The notes beneath the pieces were generated by a model that had not been told where the DNA came from, ran no database searches, and saw only the letters and a program-made list of their open reading frames with translations. A program made the translations under genes and the position numbers. Positions 8,029 through 15,902 of a stretch of 26,456 nucleotides of DNA are shown piece after piece. Source of the stretch: CAZEHJ01 sp964512485 (GTDB taxonomy: Bacteria > Bacteroidota > Rhodothermia > Rhodothermales > UBA10348). The stretch spans positions 1 through 26,456 of the forward strand of contig CAZEHJ010000053.1 of assembly GCA_964512485.1 (NCBI GenBank), read 5' to 3'. Every line of letters begins with the position of its first letter. Position 1 is the stretch's first letter.

Positions 8029-8469
8029 ATGTCAGAAAAACAGAACAGCTTCACGCGTCTGCTGCCATACCTGCTGGTTGGCATCTATTTCGGTATCGTC
8101 TTTACGAAGTCTGAGGTCATTTCCTGGTATCGCATTCAGGAGATGTTTCGCTTCCAGGCGTTTCACATGTACGGCATTATTGGAAGTGCTGTAATAGTAG
8201 CCCTTCTGTCCATACAGATTCTCAAGAGAACCGGTGTTCGAGCAGCAGATGGTTCGGAAATCACAATTCCACCCAAAGACATGGGGAAAGGAACTCGATA
8301 CTGGGCAGGAGGAACCATATTTGGGCTCGGATGGGCTTTGACGGGCGCGTGCCCTGGCCCTCTGTTCGCCCTGATTGGAAATGGGGTGTTTGTGATGATC
8401 ATTGCCATACTGGCCGCCATCGCCGGTACGTACACCTATGGAGTTCTTCGTCCCAAATTGCCCCATTGA
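8029..8469 (+). CDS. YeeE/YedE-family membrane protein, second half-unit
   Basis: This 146-residue protein has about four spans and the second conserved YeeE/YedE signature, GLGWALTGACPGPLFALIGNG, with its Cys in the Ala-Cys-Pro-Gly-Pro turn. The N-terminal MSEKQNSFTRLLPYLLVGIYFGIVFTKSEVISWYRI is typical of the short partner of PmpA-like proteins. It starts 7 bp after the first unit, so the two are surely co-transcribed and probably form a two-subunit transporter equal to one full-length YeeE. The two conserved Cys motifs are thus split over two polypeptides. A 73-bp gap separates it from the persulfide dioxygenase gene. That gap holds no clear terminator, so readthrough is likely. Transported compound not shown by sequence. 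Confidence 0.9.
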   Translation: MSEKQNSFTRLLPYLLVGIYFGIVFTKSEVISWYRIQEMFRFQAFHMYGIIGSAVIVALLSIQILKRTGVRAADGSEITIPPKDMGKGTRYWAGGTIFGLGWALTGACPGPLFALIGNGVFVMIIAILAAIAGTYTYGVLRPKLPH

Positions 8470-8542
8470 CGATAACACTGGACCGGTTGCACTTCTCCGA
8501 ACCACCAGAGATTTTATTTAGAACAACAACACAGTAAGGACC

Positions 8543-9994
8543 ATGCTTTTCAGACAGATCTGGGATCCCAAGCTTGCCCAGTACGCCTACCTGATCGGTT
8601 GCCAGGCAACCGGCGAAGCAATCGTCGTCGATCCCGAGCGCGACATCGATGTATACCTCGAGCTTGCCGAGAAAGAAGGGCTTGAAATCACGGCGGTGGC
8701 CGACACCCACATCCACGCTGACTACCTCTCAGGCATGCGTGAATTCGCAGAGCGTGGTGTCCACGTGTATGCTTCTGACGAAGGGGACGCAGACTGGAAA
8801 TACGAATGGCTTATTGGCTCTCCGTACAGTCACACGCTGCTCAAGCACGGTGATGAATTCAAGATCGGAAACATCAAACTCACCACGGTACACTCGCCCG
8901 GCCACACTCCCGAGCACGTATCCTACCTCGTGACGGACCTCGGCGGAGGAGCGGATCACCCGATGGGCATACTTACAGGCGACTTTGTATTCGTCGGCGA
9001 CCTGGGTCGCCCGGACCTGCTGGAATCTGCGGCTGGAATGGCAGGCGTGATGGAGCCCTCAGCTCGCACGCTCTACCAATCCGTTCAGGAGTTTCTGAAG
9101 CTCGACGACTTTATTCAGGTCTGGCCTGCACACGGTGCCGGAAGTGCCTGTGGCAAGGCGCTGGGAGCGGTTCCGACGTCAACTGTTGGATACGAGAGAG
9201 CCTTCAACGGCGCCATTGGATCAGCCAAACGAAGCGAAGACGAATTTGTCTCCGCTATCCTGGACGGACAGCCGGAGCCACCGATGTATTTCGCCAGGAT
9301 GAAGCGCGACAACAAGATCGGCCCGAAAGTTCTCGGTACTCTTCCAACGCCAAAACATCTTTTTGCCGACGATCTCAAAGAGCTCGCCGGCAACACCGAC
9401 GTGGTAGTTCTTGACACCCGTCTCGATCGTTCCGCGTTCATGGCTCGCCACCTTGCCGGCTCCATGTATGCGGGATTCAACAAAGCCTTCAACACGGCAG
9501 CCGGCTCAATCATCGAAGAGGATATGCCCATCTACCTGATCATTGAGGAAGAGCAGGTTGAGGAAGCCGTACGTGATTTGATCCGGATCGGGTTAGACGA
9601 CATTGTTGGTTATGCCACGCCCGCTACGCTTGAAGCCTATGCCGATCAGGGTGGCGAAATTGCAAGTATTCCCGAAATTCCGATCGAATCGGTTCCGGGT
9701 ACGCTTGCGTCGAATCCCGGCAGTATCGTACTCGATGTCAGAAATATGACTGAATATTCAGCGGCCCACATTCCCGGCGCAGCGAACATCGCATACACCC
9801 GTCTCTGGGTTCGTCGCGACGAAGTCCCAGAAGGCAAGAAACTCATACATTGTGTTTCGGGTGGTCGTTCGGCGGTCTCAACGGCTCTTCTGGCAAGACT
9901 TGGCCACGATGTCGTATTCGTCAACGGCGAATGGGAAGAGTGGGCTGCGAACCCGGATAGCGAAATTGAACACGGAGAAGCTGTCCACGCCTGA
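8543..9994 (+). CDS. Persulfide dioxygenase fused to two rhodanese domains (MBL-fold, ETHE1/CstB-like)
   Basis: Residues 1-about 235 form a metallo-beta-lactamase-fold domain with THIHADYLSG (H56, H58, D60), VHSPGHT (H121), TGDFVFVGDLGRPDLL (D147) and WPAHGAGSACGK (H197). This is the ETHE1/Blh pattern that binds one Fe(II). The sixth position of the usual HxHxDH is Tyr61 rather than His. A first rhodanese domain (about 265-365) has no catalytic Cys. A second (about 380-475) has the active loop HCVSGGRS with C437. Such proteins oxidise glutathione- or low-molecular-weight persulfide to sulfite, the rhodanese moving sulfane sulfur. AAGGA lies just before the ATG. It follows the YeeE pair in a probable operon and ends before a strong terminator at 10055. 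In this island it would link SQR product to sulfite. Family is firm; the exact acceptor thiol is unknown. Confidence 0.92.
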   Translation: MLFRQIWDPKLAQYAYLIGCQATGEAIVVDPERDIDVYLELAEKEGLEITAVADTHIHADYLSGMREFAERGVHVYASDEGDADWKYEWLIGSPYSHTLLKHGDEFKIGNIKLTTVHSPGHTPEHVSYLVTDLGGGADHPMGILTGDFVFVGDLGRPDLLESAAGMAGVMEPSARTLYQSVQEFLKLDDFIQVWPAHGAGSACGKALGAVPTSTVGYERAFNGAIGSAKRSEDEFVSAILDGQPEPPMYFARMKRDNKIGPKVLGTLPTPKHLFADDLKELAGNTDVVVLDTRLDRSAFMARHLAGSMYAGFNKAFNTAAGSIIEEDMPIYLIIEEEQVEEAVRDLIRIGLDDIVGYATPATLEAYADQGGEIASIPEIPIESVPGTLASNPGSIVLDVRNMTEYSAAHIPGAANIAYTRLWVRRDEVPEGKKLIHCVSGGRSAVSTALLARLGHDVVFVNGEWEEWAANPDSEIEHGEAVHA

Positions 9995-10054
9995 TGATTA
10001 GCGCTCGGCCGGGATTGCCTCTCGCCCGGACTCTCAAACGCTCGTGCGGAGTGT

Positions 10055-10089
10055 TGTGCGGGGCCTTTCGGCCCCGCACACATGTTTTT
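10055..10089 (+). terminator. Intrinsic terminator after the persulfide dioxygenase gene
   Basis: TGTGCGGGGCC (10055-10065), loop TTTC, and GGCCCCGCACA (10070-10080) form a perfect 11-bp GC-rich stem. After CATG comes a run of five T at 10085-10089. It lies 61 bases past the dioxygenase stop. The hairpin abuts the ATG at 10082, which is one reason to reject that ATG as the SulP start. The T-run is short and four bases off the stem, so termination may be partial. Confidence 0.8.
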
Positions 10090-10126
10090 CCAAACAAACA
10101 TTCTCACGGTCACCGTCCTTTCCTAT

Positions 10127-11842
10127 ATGCTGATCAAGTTCATTCCCGCCATCGGCTGGCTGCGTAATTACCCCCGCGAGCACCTTTCAGGTGACCTGAA
10201 CGCTGGTGTAACTGTTGGCATCATGTTGATTCCGCAGGGACTGGCCTATGCGCTTATCGCGGGGCTGCCTCCAATCTATGGCCTCTACGCCGCGCTCGTC
10301 CCTGTTCTGATTTATGCGCTTTTCGGGACATCGGGACAACTCGCCGTCGGGCCCGTTGCGATGGTGTCACTACTCGTAGCCACCGGCGTATCAGATTTCG
10401 CGCCATCCGGAAGCGCCGAATATATCCAGATGGCCATCCTGTTGGCCTTTCTTGTCGGTCTGATCCAGTTCCTTCTCGGAATCCTGCGATTTGGCTTCAT
10501 TACCAATTTCCTTTCCCACCCCGTTCTGAGTGGATTTACGAGCGCAGCTGCTCTGGTCATTGGGCTGAATCAACTTAAGCACCTCGTCGGTTTGCCTATT
10601 CCGCGCTCAGGCGGCGTGTTCGAAATTCTGAAATACGTTGCTGTCCACGTCGCTCAGATTCAGATTCCTACATTGGTGATCGGTCTCGCGGGCATCGCGA
10701 TCATCCTCATCCTTCGTCGACTGACTCCGCGTTTTCCCGGCGCGCTCATTGCAGTTATCGTGGCGACTTTGGCCGTTTGGACAATGGAACTTGAGGGCGT
10801 CGGTGTGGCGATCGTCGGGTCAGTGCCGGTCGGATTACCCGTCCCTTCGATATCCTTCTTTTCGGTGAACGCTATCAGGGAGCTTCTGCCGATAGCGCTA
10901 GCCATCTCGTTGGTCGGTTTCATGGAATCAATAGCCGTCGCAAAGGCTTTCGCTTCCAAAAATAGGACCACGATAAATCCCAGCCAGGAGCTGACGGCTC
11001 TCGGTCTGGCAAACATGGCTGGATCACTGTTTCATTCCTATCCGACGACCGGGGGTTTTTCGCGATCCGCGGTGAACGATCAGGCCGGAGCAAAAACTCC
11101 CCTTGCGAGTCTCGTAAGTGCCGGAATTGTGGGGCTGACCCTTCTGTTCCTCACACCTCTTTTCCATTTCCTGCCCAAGGCGCTCCTGGCAAGTATTGTC
11201 ATGGTTGCTGTTGTGGGTCTGGTAGATGTCCGGGAGATACGCTTTCTGTGGAGATCCAACCGGTCGGATCTTGCGCTCTTGGCGCTCACTTTCGTGTCGA
11301 CACTTGTTTTGGGAATTGAGAAAGGGATATTGATCGGAGTAGCCAGCTCGGTGCTGACCTTCATCTACCAGGCTTCAAGACCGCACATGGCTCGCCTGGG
11401 CCGAATCGATGGGAGCGATGTCTATCGTAATATCGAGCGATACTCCGAGGCCCACATCGACAGGGGAATTGCCATATTTCGTATTGACGCCTCGCTTTTT
11501 TTCGGAAATGTTGAGTTCGTCCGGGACGCCCTGTCTGATTTTCTCGATTCAAACGATACTACAAAGGTGCTTATTCTGGACCTCTATCCGGTAAACCGAA
11601 TAGATTCTTCGGCACAACATGCCATGTTCGATTTGCACCGGAAGCTGTCGGACGGAAACGTTCATTTGTTGCTGTCGGGCGTCAAAGGACCGGTCAGGGA
11701 TGCGTTTGAAAACAGCGGACTTTCTACCCTGTTAGGCGAAGACGCCTTCTTTCTGCGCATTGACGACGCGAACCAGAGGGCCCTGGCCCTCGCCGGTTCT
11801 TATCTTGACGACGGACCTGCCGAGGACAATTCAGCGTCATGA
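10127..11842 (+). CDS. SulP family anion permease with STAS domain (first of two)
   Basis: From ATG 10127 the protein has 571 residues. A SulP membrane domain (about 25-420) opens with LNAGVTVGIMLIPQGLAYALIAGLPPIYGLYAALVP and contains the GTSGQLAVGPVAMVSLLVATG segment. It also has INPSQELTALGLANMAGSLFHSYPTTGGFSRSAVN, typical of prokaryotic sulfate permeases. A C-terminal STAS domain (about 450-555) has RIDASLFFGN and LILDLYPVNRIDSSA. SulP proteins move sulfate, bicarbonate or other anions with H+ or Na+. Here export of sulfate made by the island, or import, are both possible. An ATG at 10082 would add 15 residues but falls at the foot of a terminator hairpin, so I reject it. No clear Shine-Dalgarno precedes 10127. 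The stop overlaps the next gene by ATGA, so the two are co-translated. Confidence 0.9.
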   Translation: MLIKFIPAIGWLRNYPREHLSGDLNAGVTVGIMLIPQGLAYALIAGLPPIYGLYAALVPVLIYALFGTSGQLAVGPVAMVSLLVATGVSDFAPSGSAEYIQMAILLAFLVGLIQFLLGILRFGFITNFLSHPVLSGFTSAAALVIGLNQLKHLVGLPIPRSGGVFEILKYVAVHVAQIQIPTLVIGLAGIAIILILRRLTPRFPGALIAVIVATLAVWTMELEGVGVAIVGSVPVGLPVPSISFFSVNAIRELLPIALAISLVGFMESIAVAKAFASKNRTTINPSQELTALGLANMAGSLFHSYPTTGGFSRSAVNDQAGAKTPLASLVSAGIVGLTLLFLTPLFHFLPKALLASIVMVAVVGLVDVREIRFLWRSNRSDLALLALTFVSTLVLGIEKGILIGVASSVLTFIYQASRPHMARLGRIDGSDVYRNIERYSEAHIDRGIAIFRIDASLFFGNVEFVRDALSDFLDSNDTTKVLILDLYPVNRIDSSAQHAMFDLHRKLSDGNVHLLLSGVKGPVRDAFENSGLSTLLGEDAFFLRIDDANQRALALAGSYLDDGPAEDNSAS

Positions 11843-13545
11843 AATCAAGTGGCTCGCGACAAACCCTTCTGCCTGAGTGGATCCGGGATTATGACCGATC
11901 CCGGTTCACGGGTGATCTCTTCGCTGGAATAACGGTCGGAGTGGTTTTGGTGCCTCAAGGTATGGCCTATGCCTTGCTGGCTGGCGTCCCGCCTATTTAT
12001 GGCCTGTACGCCTCTTTGATTCCTCTTTTCGTGTACTCGTTTTTTGGAACTTCTCGTCATCTGGCAGTGGGTATCGTCGCCATTGATTCTTTAATCGTGG
12101 CCGCAGGAATCGCATCGATGGCCCCAAGTACGCCCGCAGACGCGTTGGCACTTGCATTCATGCTCGCCCTGATGGTGGGTCTCATACAGATGGTGATGGG
12201 CGCCCTTCGATTCGGATTCGTTGTCAACCTGCTCTCCCGACCAGTCATAACCGGCTTCACCGGCGCTGCTGCGATCATAATCGGACTGAGTCAGCTCAAG
12301 CACCTTCTCGGTGTACCCCTGGGGCGAAATCTTAATGTATTTTTCCTCCTGTCCGAGGCTATTGAGAAAGTAGGGGCAACACATATCCCGACACTCCTGA
12401 TAGGATTGGCCGGGATCATCATCCTCGTGTTGTGCCGAAAGCAGTTTCCGCGTATTCCGGGTCCGTTGACTGCAGTTGTTCTCTCGACCCTCGCCGTCAT
12501 CTTTCTGAACCTCGACGAAGGAGGAGTCTCGGTCGTGGGCATCATTCCTTCCGGCCTTCCCAGCCTTGCCGTACCCGCTTTCACAATGGAAAGCGTGGAG
12601 GCACTCTTGCCCACGGCGCTAACTCTTGCCCTCGTACAATTCATGGGTGTGATCTCATTGAGCAAGGTTTTTGCCGCCAAGCATGGATATCAGATATATC
12701 CGAGTCGGGAGTTGGTCGTGCTGGGAGCCATGAATGTCGCAGGATCATTCTTTCAGAGTGTGCCTGTTTCCGGGAGCTATTCCAGGAGCGCAGTCAACGA
12801 GCAGAGCGGGGCTCAGACCTCGCTGGCTAACGGCATAGCTGCACTTCTGGTTGGTCTGGTTCTGCTCTTTCTCACACCCGTGTTGAAGATGTTGCCGATT
12901 CCCATCTTTGCCGCGATCATCATGGTCTCTGCCTTCGGGTTGATCGATGTGAGAGAGGTGCGATATCTGCTTACAACCAAAGTTGTGGATGGGACGATCG
13001 CCCTTATCACGTTTATCGCGACACTCACTCTCGGTATTCACCAGGGGGTACTGGTAGGGGTCGGGATTTCGGTGATCGCCGTGATGTATCGCATCAGCAA
13101 ACCAAATGTGGCCATTCTGGGTCATCTGCCGGATTCTCGCTCGTTCAGGGATGTTGAAAATCATGCTTTGGCTCATGAGTTCGACGGTGTTGTGATTCTG
13201 CGAATCGACGCGTCTTTCTCATTCGCCAATGCAGATAGACTTCGATACGTCATCACGTCAACGGTGCGAAAACGCGACGCAAAAGCAGTCATTCTGGACG
13301 CCTCAACCGTGAACGACATGGATTCGACTGCTCTGGCCGTTCTGTCGGATACCAATAATGTGCTGCGCGAAAACGGTGTCGACATGTACATAGCCAGCGC
13401 CCGGCAACCGGTACTTGATGTCCTGAACGCCTCTGGCGTTTCCGCAGAGATTGGGGGAGATCATTTCTTCCTGAGTCCCCACCGCGCGGTTCTGCATGTA
13501 CTCAGTTCCTGGGGAAGAGAGTCGGAGTACCGATCCCGGATCTAG
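11839..13545 (+). CDS. SulP family anion permease with STAS domain (second of two)
   Basis: This 568-residue paralogue of the preceding gene starts in the ATGA overlap. It has the same order: SulP membrane domain opening FAGITVGVVLVPQGMAYALLAGVPPIYGLYASLIP, then YPSRELVVLGAMNVAGSFFQSVPVSGSYSRSAVNEQSG. A STAS domain follows at about 440-550 with RIDASFSFANADRL and ILDASTVNDMDSTALAVL. A telling difference lies in the segment that shapes the anion site region: this copy reads HLAVGIVAIDSLIV where the first has QLAVGPVAMVSLLV, placing an Asp there and losing the Pro. The two proteins may thus carry different anions or form a heterodimer. The gene ends 15 bp from the convergent TorD-like gene, with no room for a long terminator. 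Family is firm; substrate is not. Confidence 0.9.
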   Translation: MKSSGSRQTLLPEWIRDYDRSRFTGDLFAGITVGVVLVPQGMAYALLAGVPPIYGLYASLIPLFVYSFFGTSRHLAVGIVAIDSLIVAAGIASMAPSTPADALALAFMLALMVGLIQMVMGALRFGFVVNLLSRPVITGFTGAAAIIIGLSQLKHLLGVPLGRNLNVFFLLSEAIEKVGATHIPTLLIGLAGIIILVLCRKQFPRIPGPLTAVVLSTLAVIFLNLDEGGVSVVGIIPSGLPSLAVPAFTMESVEALLPTALTLALVQFMGVISLSKVFAAKHGYQIYPSRELVVLGAMNVAGSFFQSVPVSGSYSRSAVNEQSGAQTSLANGIAALLVGLVLLFLTPVLKMLPIPIFAAIIMVSAFGLIDVREVRYLLTTKVVDGTIALITFIATLTLGIHQGVLVGVGISVIAVMYRISKPNVAILGHLPDSRSFRDVENHALAHEFDGVVILRIDASFSFANADRLRYVITSTVRKRDAKAVILDASTVNDMDSTALAVLSDTNNVLRENGVDMYIASARQPVLDVLNASGVSAEIGGDHFFLSPHRAVLHVLSSWGRESEYRSRI

Positions 13546-13560
13546 TCTTCAGCCACTATT

Positions 13561-14469
13561 TCAGTTTTTTTCCGCCTCGCGAAGGCTTGCCACAACTTTG
13601 TTCGTTTCCTGTAGTTTGGCTTGCCACTGTTCCGACCAATAGACGGCCCCGGGCGTCGCAACATATCCACTCGGATTTCCCGCCTCGCTTTTCCACACCC
13701 GCATCATAGCGTCAACCTCGCCGTCCAGGAAGTCACATACAGAATTCAGGGCATCGTACTGCCCTGCCGAACGCAACAGGCCCTCGATCTGACGGGCCCG
13801 CGAGCCGAAACCAGTCGGCAGGCGGAGGGAGCGCGCCAATTCGGTCAGCCGCTTGCGGGAAATGTGGATTCCGCTTTCAGGGGTCGTCGCAAGGAATCTG
13901 CCGATATCTGCAAGCCCGCACTTTTCCATCTGCAGATCAAATCGGGACTCAATCAGCCTGCCTGGTGCAAGGCCGGAGGGGGCGCTATCACCGGGCAATG
14001 CTGAAATCAAACTCCCGAGGCATCGCTCCATCGCCCCGAAGAAATCCGATCCTGCACGACGCCACTCTGAACGCAACACCGGTAGCCAGGCCGCCATGTG
14101 AAGGCGAACAAATTCACCCCCTACGTCGGAGCGTTTTTCAGAAAATAAATGGCCCAGAAACCGAAGTTCGTTTGCGAGGTGATCGGCGGAAAACGACGAG
14201 GTGTCCGGACCATATCCGGCGGAGTCCATCATTGAAAGCACCTGTCGAGAAACGGCTCCTCCCAGCATCGAATCCTTTTCCAGAAACACCGATGCCACTG
14301 GCATCATATCGTGGATAAGCACGTCGTAGTGTTCGGCCGCCAGCTCATCTGCACTCTGGCGATCGACAATCGACGGGGCCATGCCAAGAGCAACCAGACC
14401 ATCTGCGCTCGCTGGCGGACGCTCGACAAGTGAGGCAAGCGCATCGAATTTTTCAGCCGTCAGCTGCAT
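13561..14469 (-). CDS. TorD/DmsD-like molybdoenzyme chaperone with C-terminal extension
   Basis: The 302-residue all-alpha protein shows the TorD-family pattern. GGAVSRQVLSMMDSAGY (about 70-86) is followed by SSFSADHLANELRFLGHLF (about 91-109), where the D-H-L-x-x-E-L-x-F stretch is the family's core. Next comes FVRLHMAAWLPVLRSEWRRAGSDFFGAMERC (about 120-150). Such chaperones bind apo-molybdoenzymes and help insert bis-MGD. Usual TorD proteins are near 200 residues; here about 90 extra residues follow (210-302), ending in a charged helix. It lies last in the minus-strand cluster, 28 bp after sqr, and the only likely client in the window is the SoeA-like subunit. No Tat signal is seen on that subunit, so the job would be cofactor loading rather than export proofreading. 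The call rests on pattern and context; similarity is moderate. Confidence 0.68.
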   Translation of the reverse strand: MQLTAEKFDALASLVERPPASADGLVALGMAPSIVDRQSADELAAEHYDVLIHDMMPVASVFLEKDSMLGGAVSRQVLSMMDSAGYGPDTSSFSADHLANELRFLGHLFSEKRSDVGGEFVRLHMAAWLPVLRSEWRRAGSDFFGAMERCLGSLISALPGDSAPSGLAPGRLIESRFDLQMEKCGLADIGRFLATTPESGIHISRKRLTELARSLRLPTGFGSRARQIEGLLRSAGQYDALNSVCDFLDGEVDAMMRVWKSEAGNPSGYVATPGAVYWSEQWQAKLQETNKVVASLREAEKN

Positions 14470-14497
14470 GTCAGATAGGGTCGTACAGAAAAAGGAG

Positions 14498-15700
14498 TCA
14501 GGCTCGTCCTTTCAACATACCACTCCAATAAAGAATGGGCAGAATCCTGGTCTTGAGGAAATACATCGACCAGCGTTCCTTGGCTGTATCGAAAGGGAAG
14601 GAAGGATCTGGATTATTGTCGTAGTCGAACTCAGCGAGGATCAGTTTCCCGTATCCCGTGACCAGAGGACATGAGGAATAGCCATTGTAGACTTTTGTAT
14701 TTGTGATCTTGCCTTGTTCAATCATGTTCATCAGATTCGCGGTAACAATTGGTGCCTGTTTTCTGACCGCTGCACCCGTTTTCGCCTTGGTCGTTCCGGA
14801 GACGTCTCCGAGTGAAAAGATGTTCGGATAGCGATTGTGCTGCAACGTGCCATTGTCAACGTCCACCCATCCTTCTTCATCCACCAGCGCACTGTTCTTG
14901 ACAAAATCCGGGGCCGACTGCGGAGGCACGACATGAATCATATCGTAGGATTCTTCCTCAAGCTCCATATGGCCGTTTTCATCCGTCACTTCAAATACGG
15001 CAACCTTGTCACTCGCCCGGATCTCAACCAGGTTTTTTCGATAGTTGAACGTGATGCCGTATCTGTCCAGAACCTTGAGCAAGGCAAGCCTGAATTTCTC
15101 GACACCGAAAACGGTTTCGCCGGGAGACATGAACTGAATATCTACATCCTTGAGGTGTCCTTTTCGACGCAGATGGTCTGCTGTCAGGTACATAATCTTC
15201 TGGGGGGCTCCACCACATTTGACCGGCGTATTGGGCTGCGTAAAAATGGCGCGCCCGCTCTTCAGGTTGCGCAATACCTCCCACGTGTATTCTGCATTGT
15301 CATACCCGTAGTTGGAGCATACTCCGTCTTTTCCCAGCGCATTCGGTAGTCCCTTGACCTTGTCCCAGTCAATCTGGATTCCCGGGGCAACCACCATAAA
15401 ATCATAACTCAGCTCGCCGCTGTCGGCCGTCAATACCGAGTTTTCTTCGGGAGAAAATGAAGTAACCCGATCCTTGACCCAGGTAACACCTTTCGGGATA
15501 TAGTCCGCTGTATTTCTGCGAGAAACTTCTTTTTTGAACTCTCCAGCTCCCACCAGTGTCCAGATGGGCTGGTAGTAGTGGTACTCTGACGGCTCAATAA
15601 TTGCGATATCGAGATTTCGATCCTTTTTCCGGAGCCGGGCAGCTACTGTGATTCCAGCTGTTCCTCCTCCGACAATCACGACGTTGTGGTGTGCGCTCAT
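14498..15700 (-). CDS. sqr: Sulfide:quinone oxidoreductase (FAD-dependent, SQOR-like)
   Basis: The 400-residue flavoprotein begins with the dinucleotide fold VVIVGGGTAGITVAARL (about 7-23). It carries the redox cysteines expected of type II SQR/SQOR: C162 in TPVKCGGAPQKIMYL and C344 in YSSCPLVTGYGKLILAEFDY. A further Cys is C128 in GVCSNYGY. NIFSLGDVSG (about 293-302) binds FAD near the C-terminal half. The last 25 residues are hydrophobic and basic, fitting a membrane foot for quinone access. The enzyme oxidises sulfide to persulfide/polysulfide on a thiol acceptor and reduces quinone. It has its own 202-bp upstream region with a TATATTTG promoter element and a palindrome shared with the YeeE operon, so it can be transcribed apart from soeA. 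It probably shares a transcript with the TorD-like gene. The family call is strong. Confidence 0.93.
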   Translation of the reverse strand: MSAHHNVVIVGGGTAGITVAARLRKKDRNLDIAIIEPSEYHYYQPIWTLVGAGEFKKEVSRRNTADYIPKGVTWVKDRVTSFSPEENSVLTADSGELSYDFMVVAPGIQIDWDKVKGLPNALGKDGVCSNYGYDNAEYTWEVLRNLKSGRAIFTQPNTPVKCGGAPQKIMYLTADHLRRKGHLKDVDIQFMSPGETVFGVEKFRLALLKVLDRYGITFNYRKNLVEIRASDKVAVFEVTDENGHMELEEESYDMIHVVPPQSAPDFVKNSALVDEEGWVDVDNGTLQHNRYPNIFSLGDVSGTTKAKTGAAVRKQAPIVTANLMNMIEQGKITNTKVYNGYSSCPLVTGYGKLILAEFDYDNNPDPSFPFDTAKERWSMYFLKTRILPILYWSGMLKGRA

Positions 15701-15752
15701 ATCTGCACCTTTGGACTACGGGGTCAAGATTGGCTTTCTCCGCCTGCAAATC

Positions 15753-15767
15753 GGTCGTAATTCGACC
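15753..15767. promoter_or_regulatory. Inverted repeat in the sqr leader
   Basis: GGTCG-TAATT-CGACC has 5-base arms and a 5-base centre and lies just downstream of the proposed sqr promoter. It falls in the 5' untranslated region, where it could be an operator or a small RNA hairpin. It is short, so chance is possible. Confidence 0.3.
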
Positions 15768-15778
15768 TATTTACGCAC

Positions 15779-15786
15779 CAAATATA
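15779..15786 (-). promoter_or_regulatory. Candidate -7 promoter element for sqr
   Basis: The minus strand reads TATATTTG, an exact match to the Bacteroidota TAnnTTTG element, 78 bases before the sqr ATG. The palindrome 15799-15814 begins 12 bases upstream, covering the place of the -33 element. A factor bound there would be expected to control RNA polymerase access directly. Confidence 0.5.
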
Positions 15787-15798
15787 CGTTTCCCGGCC

Positions 15799-15814
15799 AC
15801 TTGTAATAACAAGT
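15799..15814. promoter_or_regulatory. Near-perfect palindromic operator in front of sqr
   Basis: ACTTGTAATAACAAGT has perfect 6-base arms (ACTTGT/ACAAGT) and a centre AATA instead of TATA. On the plus strand it matches the site at 7408-7423 in all but one base, and identity extends one base to the left and two to the right (18 of 19). It sits over the -33 position of the sqr promoter candidate, which fits a repressor or a class-II activator. I saw no third full copy elsewhere in the visible sequence. Confidence 0.7.
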
Positions 15815-15902
15815 TAAATTGAATTCAAGACAAAGAACTCTTAAAGACGGATTTCACCGCAGTGCCCGGATCATCTCAACAATGCCGGAGGCACGTGCCA
15901 AC

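Noticed and set aside
10082..10126. Longer start for the first SulP gene
   Set aside because: The ATG is at the foot of a strong terminator hairpin and its next codons are the T-run. ATG 10127 gives a normal SulP N-terminus.
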